Source of the DNA: Symbiodinium natans
Taxonomy: Eukaryota > Sar > Dinophyceae > Suessiales > Symbiodiniaceae
Assembly (NCBI GenBank): GCA_905221605.1
Contig: CAJNDS010002079.1
Location: forward strand, 900,001 to 964,000
Direction of reading: 5' to 3'
DNA: 64,000 bases
Each line of letters begins with the position of its first letter. The first letter of the stretch is position 1. The position numbers and the translations under genes were made by a program. Below are positions 11,202 to 21,149 of this stretch, piece by piece. The notes below the pieces were generated by a model. The model did not search any database. It saw only the letters and a list, made by a program, of their open reading frames with translations, and had not been told where the DNA came from.

Positions 11202-11837
11202 CTTTCGGTCGCTTTGCGTATACTGTCACGCTGCTGTGGATGCTGCCTTGCCGGTCACTCAGACGTAGGAAATCCGGAAGACACATGGATGCGGAGCGCC
11301 ACTCGCATTGCGTGTACCGCTGTATCTCCACGGAAACTTTAGGCGCATGCTCATGCAAACCCGGCCTTGAGAAATGTTCAACAAACGGCTCCCGTCGTCT
11401 TATCCTGGCATTAGAAATTGGGACGTATGCGTACAATTCTGCCCCAACTGCAACTTGCCGTTTGCCCTGATACTACGATCATCGAACACTCACTCACCTC
11501 TCTGTCTGCACGTCTACTTCCTATAAGCACTTCTCTGTGTACACGTAAGTGGTAATTATGTCATATACTTCTATTGACAGTACTGTCAATGGTAAAACAG
11601 AGGTATTCTGGATCATACCCGACCTCCTGCATTCAACTGCACTTTCTGCGCGCACGTACTTTGATTTTGAGTACACTTAAGAACTTAATAAGCTGGTTAC
11701 AAAATCTCTGGGTGGGTAGGTTAGAGTTGCACGTTCGTGACGGAACTCGGTTGCCCTGAAAATATCGGGTGTACATCGCGAAAATTCCGTTCCACGAAGA
11801 AAATATGTACACCTACCGCGGATGTTGGGTCCCCACA

Positions 11838-11945
11838 CCCTAAACCCTAAACCCTAAACCCCAAACCCTAAACCCTAAACCCCAAACCCTAAACCCTAAA
11901 CCCTAAACCCTAAACCTTAAACCCCAAACCCTAAACCCTAGACCC
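11838..11945 (+). repeat. Telomere-type array
   Basis: (CCCTAAA)n with CCCCAAA variants, about 15 units. Confidence 0.95.
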
Positions 11946-11957
11946 TACACCCTCAAC

Positions 11958-12022
11958 CTTGCCTCGAGCGTCAGCAGGATGCAGCGAGGTGCTCTTGGGC
12001 TGCGTCGCGTCCGAGTCCTCCT
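11958..12022 (-). CDS. Candidate exon
   Basis: Acceptor CACTTGAG, donor GGCAAG/GTTGAGGG leading into TTTAGGG-like sequence. Reads EDSDATQPKSTSLHPADARG. Bracketed by C-strand repeats on the left and G-strand repeats on the right. Confidence 0.4.
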
Positions 12023-12377
12023 CTCAAGTGTTTTGGGGTTTAGGGTTTAGGGTTTAGGGTACTCTAGCCTATAATCTGTAGGGCTTGGGCTTGGGCTATA
12101 GGCAAAAGACCAGAGTTAAGCCGATAGCCTAAACCGGAACAAGGTCTGGGGACATTTGGAAGGATTTCCGGCTTGCGGATCAAGATCAACGCCCACACAA
12201 ATCAAAAAGCCAGTACAGGAGTCACATATGAGTATATATACAATTCTGCTGAACCATCATACATGCTCATTCTGGTCAAAAAAAACCCTTATACTACGCT
12301 CCCGAAGCTGCAAACCCCAAACTGCCCAAACTCAAGCACTAAACCCTATAGGCTCAAACCCCAGAAGGGCTTCAGTT

Positions 12378-12681
12378 TAGAAACCCTAAACCCTCCTAAA
12401 CCCTAAACCGTAAACCCTTAAACCCTTAAACCCTTAAACCCTAAACCCGAAACCCTAAACCCTAAACCCTAAACCCCTAAACCCCTAAACCCCTAAACCC
12501 CTAAACCCCTAGACCCCTAAATCCCTAAACCCCGAAACCCCTAAACCCCTAAACCCCTAAACCCCTAGACCCCTAAACCCTAAACCCTAACACCCTAACA
12601 CCCTAACACCCTAACACCCTAAACCCTAAACCCTAAACCCTAAACCCTAAACCCTAAACCCTAAACCCTAAACCCTAACAC
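12378..12681 (+). repeat. Compound telomere-variant array
   Basis: Blocks of CCCTAAA, then CCCCTAAA octamers, then CACCCTAA octamers, then CCCTAAA again. Each block is internally homogeneous, which suggests local amplification of variants. Confidence 0.95.
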
Positions 12682-12755
12682 GCGCTCCTCAACAGCCCGG
12701 CTGCGGAGTTTGCCCCTCCGTCGGGGAACGGCCTCCGGGGCCGGCTCCGCACAGC
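12682..12755 (-). CDS. Candidate exon
   Basis: Acceptor GCCAACACAG, donor GAGCGC/GTGTTAGGG, 24 codons (AEPAPEAVPRRRGKLRSRAV). GC-rich island between opposed telomeric arrays. Confidence 0.45.
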
Positions 12756-12772
12756 CTGTGTTGGCCAAACGG

Positions 12773-13218
12773 GGGTTTAGGGCTTAGGGTTTAGGGTTTA
12801 GGGTTTAGGGTTTAGGGTTTAGGGTTGAGGGTTTAGGGTTTAGGGTTTAGGGTTGAGGGTTGAGGCTTTAGGGTTTAGGGTTTGGGGTTTCGGGTTTAGG
12901 GTTTGGGGTTTAGGGGTTAGGGGTTTGGGGTTTAGGGTTTAGACTTTGGGTCGGGGGAATGTGAGGTTTGGGGTTTAGGGTTGGACCAAAGGCTTTGCTA
13001 AGGGTTTGTAGGGTTCAGGGCTTAGGGATTTCAGGGATTTGGGAGTTTACGAAAATAGGGGACCCCGAATATAGACCCCTAAATCGTAGGATTCCCTTTA
13101 TAATGAGGACCCTTTAGAAGGTGCCCCTAAACCCTAAACCCTAAACCCTAAACCCTAAACCCTAAACCCTAAACCCTAAACCCTAAACCCTAAACCCTAA
13201 ACCCTAAACCCTAAACCC
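12773..13218. repeat. Opposed TTTAGGG and CCCTAAA arrays
   Basis: G-strand array 12,773-12,990, a dispersed-repeat copy at 13,046-13,125 (cgaaaataggggaccccg), then a C-strand array 13,127-13,218. No gene seen. Confidence 0.85.
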
Positions 13219-13248
13219 AATACCCTAACTTCGAAAACTCGAATTTCA

Positions 13249-13375
13249 CTATGATCCCAAGAATGGACTGCTTGTGGCCCTGTAAAGATCAACGACACCA
13301 GAAAGCCGTGAAGGTAGGATTTGGTGGAGGTCTGTTGTGCCCACCCACAGCACGAAGTTCCAGATGTAGGGCAGG
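13249..13375 (-). CDS. Candidate terminal exon
   Basis: After TTTAG/GC a frame reads LPYIWNFVLWVGTTDLHQIL and ends at TAG 13,251-13,249. Hydrophobic start. A plus-strand frame with a good GTGAAG/GTAGGA donor also exists, so strand is not certain. Confidence 0.35.
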
Positions 13376-13636
13376 CCTAAACCCTAAACCCTAACCCTAA
13401 ACCCTAAACCCTAAACCCCATAACCTTAAGTGAAGACATCCAACCTTGAAGACCAAACTTCACTTCGAAGGGTATACGGGGTTTACGAAAACACGGGCCC
13501 TCAATATCGAACTTCCAAGAGTAGGATTCCCTAAATGAAGGACCCCAATGTGGTACCCCTCATCTGGGAACCCACCGCTAAACCCTAAACCCTAAACCCT
13601 AAACCCGAATTTTCTTCCTGTTCTTCTTCTCCTCAG

Positions 13637-13713
13637 CTGAGGCTTCGGTTTCAGGGATTCTTGCAGTGTTCATAGGGTCTCATAGGGTTCGACGTTCGGT
13701 TTGGCATGGAGAA
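13637..13713 (+). CDS. Candidate exon with strong acceptor
   Basis: Preceded by an unusually good pyrimidine tract (tcttcctgttcttcttctcc then CAG); donor GAGAA/GTCTAGGG. Reads EASVSGILAVFIGSHRVRR. Confidence 0.35.
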
Positions 13714-13772
13714 GTCTAGGGTTTAGGGTTTAGGGCTTAGGGCTTAGGGTTGAGGGTTTAGGGTTTAGGGTC

Positions 13773-13846
13773 CTCTGGGCAGGTGGGTTGTTGGCGGCAA
13801 AAACGCCGCTGGGGCGATCTGAGCTCTGTCCACTTTGCGCCGACAT
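13773..13846 (-). CDS. Candidate exon upstream of RCC1 exon C side
   Basis: Reads MSAQSGQSSDRPSGVFAANN after GACTGAG; ends AGAG/GACCC, which would be a GA donor. It lies 3' of the RCC1 exons on the same strand, so it could be a later exon of that gene. Confidence 0.35.
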
Positions 13847-14127
13847 CTCAGTCTCGCAATACCCGGCCCAACTTTAAACCCGACATTGTTTTGAACTTAT
13901 TTTGCAATGTTCAGTGCTCTTCTTTTGCTGGCGCGGTAAACCCATAAATTCAGGGCGTGGGCTTCTGCCCGTGACTGGTTACCAGCTTAGTGCGTTTGAA
14001 GATTGGCAGCCAACAGTGAACACGCAGCTTCACCTGTCACTGCCGGCAAACGACCACTTTGATCCTGTTGATCCGGGGAGCGGAACACAGGGGCCGATTC
14101 TCGGCGCCAGGGGTCAGGGGCTGCACC

Positions 14128-14436
14128 TCACAGATCAGGCACGTCACACTGGCCCTCTGCGTTTCGTCCAAAGCAGACGAGATCTCCACCTGATGTAACT
14201 GCACAGGTGTGACGCATTCCGGCCGACACGGCCGAAACTGGGCCCAGGCCCAGAGGAACATTGCACTGGCCATCCTTGTTTGACCCAAAGCATACCAAAG
14301 TCTTGTCGGTTTTCACCGCGCAGGTGTGGTGATCTCCTGCCGACACTGCCAAGACTGGGCCCAAGTCTGCTGGCACATTGCACTGGCCGTGGCTCTTGCC
14401 TCCAAAGCACACCAACTGCCCGTCTGACTTCACTGC
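14128..14436 (-). CDS. RCC1-repeat protein, exon C
   Basis: Starts GCA GTG after acceptor TTGCAAG. It completes repeat 5 (VKSDGQLVCFGGKSHGQ) and encodes repeats 6 and 7, each built as CxVPxxLGPVxAVSAGxxHTCAVxxxxxLVCFGxNxxGQ, then the start of an eighth (CDVPDL) before a TGA at 14,130-14,128 that is probably intronic. RCC1 repeats form seven-bladed beta-propellers that scaffold chromatin or ubiquitin-pathway partners; the substrate here is unknown. Product name is firm, function is not. Confidence 0.85.
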   Translation of the reverse strand, partial: AVKSDGQLVCFGGKSHGQCNVPADLGPVLAVSAGDHHTCAVKTDKTLVCFGSNKDGQCNVPLGLGPVSAVSAGMRHTCAVTSGGDLVCFGRNAEGQCDVPDL

Positions 14437-14665
14437 CTTGCAAGCCAAGTGACCATGCAGCAATTAAGGATGGTTATGGGCAATTATGGGTAGATATGGG
14501 TAGTTATGGTTAATTATGGGTAATTATGGGTGGTTATGAGTAATTCTGGGCAACTATGGGTAGTTATGGGTAGTTATGGGCAAATACGGGTATCCATTTT
14601 AATTTTGTTGTTAACCTAGGACAGCAAAAAGGGCGCAAAAGGGCCCCACTCGGCTACCAAGCTGC
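14437..14665 (-). other. Intron with minisatellite, GC-AG ends
   Basis: Joining exons B and C in the RCC1 frame (HTC then AVKSDGQ) needs donor TGT/GCAGCTTGG and acceptor CAAG/GCAGTG, a GC-AG intron of 229 bp. GC donors are common in dinoflagellates. Its 5' end carries CTTGGTAGCC, the end motif of the inverted-repeat family seen at 44,200. Confidence 0.7.
14466..14592 (+). repeat. Minisatellite TATGGGTAGT/TATGGGTAAT
   Basis: About a dozen 9-12 bp units with G/A drift inside the RCC1 intron. Confidence 0.9.
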
Positions 14666-14729
14666 ACAGGTGTGGTCCTCGCCAGCCGAAACTGCCAGCA
14701 CAGGTCCCAAATCCACCGGAACTCGGCAC
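14666..14729 (-). CDS. RCC1-repeat protein, exon B
   Basis: A 64-bp exon with 21 complete codons that supplies most of repeat 5 (RVPVDLGPVLAVSAGEDHTC). The frame is fixed by the repeat consensus on both sides; exon A ends NEGQ and exon B begins with the C of GQC. Confidence 0.85.
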
Positions 14730-14745
14730 CTTAGTGCCGAGTTCC
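14718..14745. repeat. Perfect 12-bp hairpin across a splice acceptor
   Basis: ggaactcggcac and gtgccgagttcc with a 4-base loop. On the coding strand the loop is the AG acceptor (CTAAG/GTGCC), one arm is intronic and one exonic. Confidence 0.9.
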
Positions 14746-14839
14746 TAAGCCCCCCCAAAAAGTGTACACTTTCAGTTCTATAAGGGGTTATGGTATCCCC
14801 TAAAAGTGCAAAGTGTGCTCACTCAGCTGCTGAGGGAAC
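14730..14839 (-). other. Intron A-B of RCC1 gene
   Basis: 110 bp with canonical GT-AG ends (GGCCA/GTTCCC ... CTAAG/G) and AG followed by G, as is usual in dinoflagellates. Splicing restores NEGQCRVPVDLGPV. Confidence 0.8.
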
Positions 14840-15419
14840 TGGCCCTCGTTTCCGCGCCCGAAGCAGAGAAGCTGTCCATCGAATTTCACCGCGCAGCTGT
14901 GGTGAGCACCTGCAGCCACAGCAATAACCGGCCCTACATCCTCGGGCACGTCACACTTGCCTTCGTTGGGATGTCCGAAGCACACAAGTCCTCCATCCGC
15001 GCCTACTGCACATGTGTGTGCGAAGTTGGCCGCAACTGCAAGAGTCGGTCCCAGGTGTGCTGGCACATCACACAGGCCGAGGTTGCCCTTCTGCACATTC
15101 ACAACTTGCCCAGGCTTGATGTTCTGCACGTACTGGATGTTGCTCCCAAAACAACGAAGCTGTCCGGTCGTCTTTATGACGCAGGTGTGGTGATAGCCCG
15201 CGGACACGGCCAAAATCGGCCCTAGGTCTGATGGCACATCGCACTGACCTTCCACATTGCGGCCAAAACATACAAGCTGCCCGTCTGTTTTCAGCACACA
15301 GGTGTGGCGTTCTCCCGCGGACACCGCCAGAACCGGGCCCAAGTGCGAGGTCACCAGCTGCGCTAAGACGGAGAGGTATTCCAGGACTCGCTTGCTGGCA
15401 AAGCGTAGGCAGCTACTTC
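14840..15419 (-). CDS. RCC1-repeat protein, exon A
   Basis: A 580-bp exon beginning after CTACCAAG. A leader (LRFASKRVLEYLSVLAQLV) precedes four RCC1 repeats with cores LVCFGRN, LRCFGSN, LVCFGHP and LLCFGRG. Repeat 2 carries an insertion (QYVQNIKPGQVVNVQKG). With exons B and C the total is about seven repeats, the number expected for one propeller. Acts presumably as a protein-interaction scaffold; no catalytic domain is seen. Confidence 0.88.
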
Positions 15420-15557
15420 CTTGGTAGACCAGAAAAGACCAGAAACCATCCTATACTATAATAAGGGCACCCCTTTTTGTTGGCTTGTTACTTTGTAAGG
15501 GAACCTTGAACCAAACAAAGGCGAAACGGGCGCCACTGGGCTCCCCAGCTTCTGAGC
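15420..15557 (-). mobile_element. Inverted-repeat element acting as intron (CTTGGTAG family)
   Basis: On the plus strand it starts CTTGGTAGACCAG and ends actgggctccccagctt; inside it has aagggaacc and ccaaacaaagg motifs shared with copies at 18,226 and 44,200. It lies exactly between exon 0 and exon A of the RCC1 gene. The acceptor CTACCAAG is the element end. The donor side is less clear (GC at 15,557 or further in). Confidence 0.65.
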
Positions 15558-15626
15558 GCACGCGGCCTACAGACATGTCGGCCACATAAGGTGGTCGGCA
15601 GTCGGCACCCAGAGCCGCGGAGATGG
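15558..15626 (-). CDS. Likely upstream exon (exon 0) of the RCC1 gene
   Basis: Follows acceptor GTTGCCAG and reads ISAALGADCRPPYVADMSVG. Its phase fits exon A if a GC donor is used. The upstream intron ends in (CCCTAAA)n on the coding strand. Confidence 0.5.
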
Positions 15627-15639
15627 CTGGCAACCATGA

Positions 15640-15775
15640 AATTTAGGGTTTAGGGTTTAGGTTTAGGGTTTAGGGTTTAGGGTTTAGGGTTCAGGGGTTC
15701 AGGGTTCAGGGTTTAGGGTTTAGGGTTTAGGGTTTAGGGTTTAGGGTTTTTGGGTTTAGGGTCTAGGGTTTAGGG
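15640..15775 (+). repeat. TTTAGGG array
   Basis: About 18 units with TTCAGGG and GGGTCTA variants; lies in the presumed intron 5' of RCC1 exon 0. Confidence 0.95.
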
Positions 15776-15972
15776 TGGCATCAGCTGGACATTGTAAGAG
15801 CTGTTTGCATCCAAATATAGGGGCTCGGAATATGCACTCGTGGTAGTCCCTTTTGGTCCCTATGTAGGTATACCATAAGAGCCTCCAAAACCCTAAAATA
15901 ATCATGAAGACCCTATATATAGTAGGGTACATCACAATGCACCTTTATGAGGGTTCGCTTGCCATTGCTTAC

Positions 15973-16019
15973 GGGCTCTTGATGGGGAGTTGGCCCAGAA
16001 TTCGTCCAGGAGGATGCAC
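15973..16019 (-). CDS. Candidate exon
   Basis: Acceptor AATTAG/G and a consensus-like donor GCCC/GTAAGC; reads CILLDEFWANSPSRA. Could be further 5' in the RCC1 gene; not linked by homology. Confidence 0.4.
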
Positions 16020-16881
16020 CTAATTGATTCACAAATTCCCTTTGGGAGTGTAGGGCTTACAGAGTTTTCTTGGTAGTTGATCATTTTAAACCCTATATTT
16101 CCCTTATGACCCCATACGAACCCTGAGAAATTTCCCAAGACGACCCTCAGACGACCCTTAGATTCCCCCACCCGCCCCCAATTCATTGGGGTTTACGGCT
16201 TAGGGTCTATAGGGCCCTAAACCCGAAACCCTAAACCCCAAACCCCAAACCCTAAACCCTAAACCCTGGACCCTAGACCCTAAACCCTCAACCCTCAACC
16301 CTAACCAATCTCTGTCAGCGCCGAGCCAGGGACGCGCAAGAGCCTTTCAACCCGTGTCTCATGGGTTCCCCTACGACCCCCCTTCTCTACTATCCCCCCC
16401 CCTGTCTTCGGTTCCCCCCTTAAATCTACAGCACCCTAACCCCTAAACCTGGCCCTAAACCCTAAACCCTACGTAAACCTATAAGGCTACTTAGGGATAA
16501 TCAAGCCTAATTAAGGTTACTTAAGGAGGGAAACGGGGTTGAAGGTGTCAGGTTTCCAGCGAACATTTGACTCACCAATTGTGGGTTTGAGAGGCTTAGC
16601 ATTCAGGGTTTAGGGCTCTAAGCCGTAAACCCTAAACCTAAACCCCTAGGGACCCTATAAACCCTAAAACCCTCAAACCCAAAAATCACCATCGATTTCC
16701 TCCCTAGAACCCTTTAAACCCCAAAGCCCAAGCCCTGAACCCCCTAAATCCTATAAGCCCCAAAACCCTGAAACAAAAAAAAAAAACCTACAAAAACCTT
16801 AAAAAGAGCTACAAAACTCTGAAAAAAACCTATAAAAACCCAAAACTCACCATCGATTTCCTCCCCCCCCCCCCCCCCCAG
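16020..16881. other. Repeats, no firm gene
   Basis: A split element copy occupies about 16,364-16,545 (gggttcccctac ... start; aaggagggaaacgggg end) with a CCCTAAA stretch inside it. Other text is degenerate CCCTAAA. Confidence 0.5.
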
Positions 16882-16926
16882 CCCGACACAAGTCCAAGCC
16901 TGACTCGTCGGCTCGCAGCTCCCAAG
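16882..16926 (+). CDS. Candidate exon after poly-C tract
   Basis: An 18-base C run and CAG precede PDTSPSLTRRLAAPK, which ends AAG/GTTCC. One of several cases where poly-C sits where a pyrimidine tract would be. Confidence 0.3.
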
Positions 16927-17540
16927 GTTCCTTCTAAGGGCTTTCTTTAAGGGGTTTAGGGTGTTTAAGGGTCTTTTAGGGTTTAGTGGTTTAGTTAGGG
17001 GTTTAGGGTGTTTAGGAGTTTTTAGGGTCTTTTAGGGTGTAGGGTCTAGGATTTAGGGTTTTGGGTTTAGGGTTTTCGTGTTTAGGGTCAAGTTTCATTA
17101 GAGGAACATGGGGTTTCAGAAGCCGCCTAGCCCTAACCCCAAACCCTGAACTCTGAACCCTAAACCCTTAACCCTGAAGCCCAAAACCCTAAACCCTAAA
17201 CCCTAAACCCTAAACCCTCGAACCGTAAACCCTACACCCTGAACCCCAAAACCCTTAACCCCGACCGAACCCTGAAGAAACCCTGGGACCCTCGAGCAGC
17301 TTGCGCCCCAGGGCCTGGGGTATAGGGTTTAGGGCTTAGGGTTCAGGGTTTGGGTTTAGGGTTTAGGGTATAGGGTTTAGGGTATAGGTTTTTTTGGGGT
17401 TTTGGGTTTGTTTTTTGGGGTTCAGCAGGTTGAAATAGAATGGATGCTTTGGGTTAGATTCTATTCATAAAGGGGTTATAGACGTTGTAGACCCGAAATC
17501 CCAAACCCTACAACCTACAACCCTAAACCCTATACAAAAC

Positions 17541-17588
17541 CACATCGGCAATTCTTCATCGGCTCCTGGAGTGCTCCTGTATTGCGGC
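17541..17588 (-). CDS. Candidate short exon
   Basis: Acceptor GTAGAGAG, donor ATGTG/GTTTTG. Two frames are open. Minus-strand island between degenerate arrays. Confidence 0.25.
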
Positions 17589-17774
17589 CTCTCTACATTT
17601 ACAGGGGCCGGGCGGGTCAGGCTTCAGGGCTTAGTCAGCTTGTTTTTTTTTTTTTTTTAAACCCTAAACCCTAAGCCCAAAACGCTCAATTCTTGATCGC
17701 TTGTTGATTTCCCGATGCCACATTTATAGGGCTTTATCGGACTCAGGGTTTCAGGGTTTAGGATTGAGGGTTCC

Positions 17775-18145
17775 GCCCCACCACCACCACCGCCACCAGC
17801 GCCACCAGAACCATCAGCAGCAGCAGCACCAGCAGCACCCAGCACCAGCAGTACCACCAGCACCAGCAGCCACCACCACCGCCACCACCACCGCCGCCAC
17901 CGCCACCGCCACCGCCACCACCACCGCCAGCACCACCACCACCGCCAGCACCAGCAGCAGCACCACCAGCAGCACCACCAGCAGCAGCACCACCAGCAGC
18001 AGCGGCGGCAGCGGCAGCGGCAGCGGCACCGCCAACCGCCAACCGCCAACCGCCAACCGCCAACCGCCAACCGCCAACCGCCAACCGCCAACCGCCAACC
18101 GCCACCGCCACCGCCACCACCACCACCACCACCACCACCAAGGGG
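17775..18145 (+). repeat. Compound (CAC/CAG/GCC)n and (CCGCCAA)n tract
   Basis: Trinucleotide-like CAC/CAG/GCC text (17,775-18,025) passes into about ten CCGCCAA heptamers (18,027-18,100), then (CAC)n. Long frames across it (up to 203 codons, His/Thr/Ser/Pro-rich) are repeat by-products. Confidence 0.9.
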
Positions 18146-18225
18146 TCGAGGTTCGCAGCTTACTCGGCTCTCATTCCTCTATATACTTGTCAACACTCAG
18201 CAAATTGCAAAAAGATCCTATACAA

Positions 18226-18352
18226 CAACCCTGTACCGTAAACTTTGCCCAGAAACCATCTTACAATAAGGGTACCACTTTTTGGGTTGATTACTGTATG
18301 GGGGAACCTTAACCAAACAAAGGGACAAGTGTAACACTGGGCTGCCAGGCTT
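18226..18352 (+). mobile_element. CTTGGTAG-family inverted-repeat element copy
   Basis: Shares ataagggtaccactttttgg, gggaacctt, accaaacaaag and cactgggctgcc with copies at 15,420 and 44,200. A telomeric array starts within 10 bp of its right end. Confidence 0.6.
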
Positions 18353-18482
18353 CTAAACCCTAAACCCTAAACCCTAAGCCCTGAGCCCTAAGCCCTAAAC
18401 CCTAAACCCTAAACCCTAAACCCTAAACCCTAAACCCTAAACCCTAAACCCTAAACCCTAAACCCTAAACCCTAAACCCTGG
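18352..18482 (+). repeat. Telomere-type (CCCTAAA)n array
   Basis: About 18 units, a few CCCTGAG variants at the left end; opposed to a TTTAGGG array at 18,540-18,628 across a 60-bp island. Confidence 0.95.
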
Positions 18483-18956
18483 ACGGGCGTCAGCGGGGGA
18501 AAGGAGGCTGCAGTGGAGCCTGTGGTTTGGGCTCGTCGTGTAGGGCTTAGGTTTAGGGTTTAGGGTTTAGGGTTTAGGGTTTAGGGTTTAGGGTTTAGGG
18601 TTTAGGGTTTCGGGTTTCGGGTTTCGGGCCTTGGCGTCTGCATCTGTCCAAGCTTCTACATAGCGTATGCCGACGAACTTGTCAAGTCCTGACACATATC
18701 CGCTGCTTGTTGCCGCGTAAAAGCTTACGCAGGCTCGCCGGCATGGTGCGCGTAGCTGAAACGCACGAGTAGCTGAACCAGCCACCCTAAACCCTCCCGA
18801 GACCTTAAACCCTGAACCCTAAACCGCTGAGCCCTAAACCTTTAAATCTTATAAACCCTAAACCCTAAACCCTAAACCCTAAACCCTAAACTTCTTCATC
18901 AGCCAAGGCTCTGGGGCGCGGCGTTCGCGGCGGGGCATCTCCCAGCCTGAGAGGAC

Positions 18957-19560
18957 TGGGTTTAAGGGTTTAAGGGTTTAAGGGTTTAAGGGTTTAGGGT
19001 TTAGGGTTTAGGGTTTAGGGTTTAGGGCTAGGGTTTTAGGGTTTAGGGTTTAAGGGTTTAGGGGTTTAGGGGTTTAAGGGTTTAGGGGTTCAGGGTTTAG
19101 GGGTTTAAGGGTTTAAGGGTTTAGGGGTTTAAGGGTTTAGGGGTTTAGGGTTTAGGGGTTTAGGGGTTTAGGGGTTTAGGGTTTAGGGTTAGGGGTTTAA
19201 GGGTTTGGGGGTTTAGGGGTTTAGGGTTTAGGGGTTTAGGGGTTTAGGGGTTAGGGTTTAGGGGGGTTTAGGGTTTAAGGGTTTAAGGGTTTAAGGGTTT
19301 AAGGGTTTAAGGGTTTAAGGGTTTAAGGGTTTAAGGGTTTAAGGGTTTAAGGGTTTAAGGGTTTAGGGTTTAGGAGGGTTTAGGGTTTCTAAACTGAAGC
19401 CCTTTTGGGGTTTAAGGGTTTAGGGGTTCAGGGTTTAGGGGTTTAAGGGTTTAGGGGTTTAAGGGTTGAAGGGTTTACGGGTTTAAGGGTTTAAGGGCTT
19501 AAGGGGTTAAGGGTTTCAGGGTTGAAGGGTTTAAGGGTTTAGGGCTAGGGTTTGGGGGCT
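18957..19560 (+). repeat. Longest array: TTTAAGGG/TTTAGGGG variants
   Basis: About 600 bp dominated by octamers TTTAAGGG (pure run about 19,270-19,362) and TTTAGGGG, with few standard heptamers. Confidence 0.95.
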
Positions 19561-20003
19561 GGGGCGGGTTTAGTGGTATAGGGTTTAGGCGTATAGGGCT
19601 CAGGCGTATAGGATTTTGGATTTTGTTTAGGGCTTAGGGTGTAGGGTCGTGCGGCCGTGCGGGATTCGCTGGGCCTGGGGTTTTGGGTTTAGGGTTTAGG
19701 GTTTATGGTTTAGGGTTTAGGGTTGCATTCAGAAACTTACTGAACAGCAAGTCACCATGGTGTGGATCTGGTTTTGCCGAAACGAGGGTTTGGGGTTTAT
19801 TGGGGTTCGTCGTTTATCTAAACTCTAAGTCCTAAATCCTAAGCCCGAAACCCTTCGTGATAGGGTGAGGGAAGAAAGTGCCAGGCTAGTACTTAACTTA
19901 GAGGCTGAGGTGTTGGGCCGGCAGGAACCCTGCAACAAAAACACTCTAAGCCCTAATCGCTAAACCCTATAATCCCTGAACCCTAAACCCTAAAACCTAA
20001 GCC

Positions 20004-20463
20004 CCAAACAGCTGAACCTTCCGAGCCTCGACGCAGCGTCTGGGCTGCAAACGTCGCAGCAGCTGCGTCGCATCGGTTCACAGAAACGAGCTCCCCACCC
20101 CCCTAGGGTTTAGGGTTTAGGGTTTCGGATTTAGGGTTTAGGGTTTAGGGGACGGGTCTTGGAGAGGTTGGGATTCTGGATTTGAGTGGTCGGGATTGCT
20201 CGGGTACTTAGAACCCCTAAGCTCTCCAATCCCAGCGCCGCTTTGCAACCCCCAAGCCCTAAACCTAAACCCTAAACCCTAAACCCTAAACCCTAAACCC
20301 TAAACCCTAAACCCTAGACCCTTGCAGCCTCCCTGGTTCTCAACCAATAAACCTTCAACCACGACGGGGCTGCTTTGAGGCATCTTGAGCAAACCCTAAA
20401 ACCTAAAACCTAATCCCTATAATCCCCAAACAGCTGAACCTTCCGAGCCTCGACGCAGCGTCT
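20004..20463 (+). repeat. Segment duplication broken by a telomeric array
   Basis: ccaaacagctgaaccttccg and the following gagcctcgacgcagcgtct occur at 20,004 and 20,427. The first copy continues into unique sequence, the second runs straight into (CCCTAAA)n. Confidence 0.85.
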
Positions 20464-20550
20464 AAACCCTAAACCCTAAACCCTAAACCCTAAACCCTAA
20501 ACCCTAAACCCTAAACCCTAAACCCTAAACCCTAAACCCTACACCCTAGC

Positions 20551-20640
20551 TGAGGCAGCTGGAGCTGAAGCAGCTGGAGCGGGAATGCTTGCCAAAGCGG
20601 ATCATGGTCCAACTACTTGGAGGTTCAGGGTACGCAACTA
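20551..20640 (+). CDS. Candidate coiled-coil exon (P1, 5' side)
   Basis: Frame LRQLELKQLERECLPKRIMV looks like a helical segment. It follows a CCCTAG acceptor next to a C-strand array and ends where an inverted-repeat element starts (TACTTGGAG/GTTCAGG). May be an early exon of the P1 gene. Confidence 0.45.
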
Positions 20641-20823
20641 CTAACCAATTTGTAACTGTACTTATAGGGTTTAGGGTTTAGGGTTTAGGGCTTAGGGTAC
20701 CTATTAAACAACTATGACTGTACTTGTAACCCACTTAGAAGCCCCTGAAGTGCCCTAATATGGTTATCATTGGGTTATAAGTACGGTTACTATCGGGTTA
20801 ATAAGTACCATGAACCTCCAACT
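20618..20823 (+). mobile_element. TACTTGGAGG-family element split by a TTTAGGG array
   Basis: Ends ctacttggaggttcagggtac and aagtaccatgaacctccaac are inverted repeats. A (TTTAGGG)n stretch at about 20,665-20,697 interrupts the element. Confidence 0.75.
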
Positions 20824-21149
20824 AATTAATGACAAATCCCCCTCATGCTAAGTTCCCCACGATCCTCAGAGAATCAAACAGGCCCAACCGTTCTTCAAAA
20901 CTATCCTCACCTGAAAAAGGGCATTAAGACTACGACTGGATAACCCTGGCGTAGGGACGCAACGCGTATGGCCGTGGCTGTTCGACTCCAGAGGTTTGTG
21001 CATATTTGTTCAAGAGGTTTCACTATAACACGTGTCTGTAGAAGGGGACCCGAATTCAGCACACACACCCCCCCCCCCCATGGAATAAAAGAGCATTCAG
21101 AACTAGTAAGAAAAGCTTTGATCACATCCCATAGACCGAAAACCTTGAC

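Larger units (their letters stand above)
9170..11837. other. Largest telomere-repeat-free island
   Basis: About 2.6 kb almost without telomeric units. It holds overlapping open frames on both strands, short repeats (9730-9990) and an inverted pair ggtgtacat/atgtacacc near 11,770-11,815. It may be an inserted element, but I recognise no transposase or polymerase motif. Confidence 0.45.

Noticed and set aside
14806-15225. Plus-strand frame of 139 codons opposite RCC1 exon A
   Set aside because: Antisense shadow; minus strand matches the RCC1 consensus.
17657-18312. His/Thr/Ser/Gln-rich protein of 203 codons
   Set aside because: Frame follows triplet and CCGCCAA repeats and begins in telomeric text; no unique coding segment.
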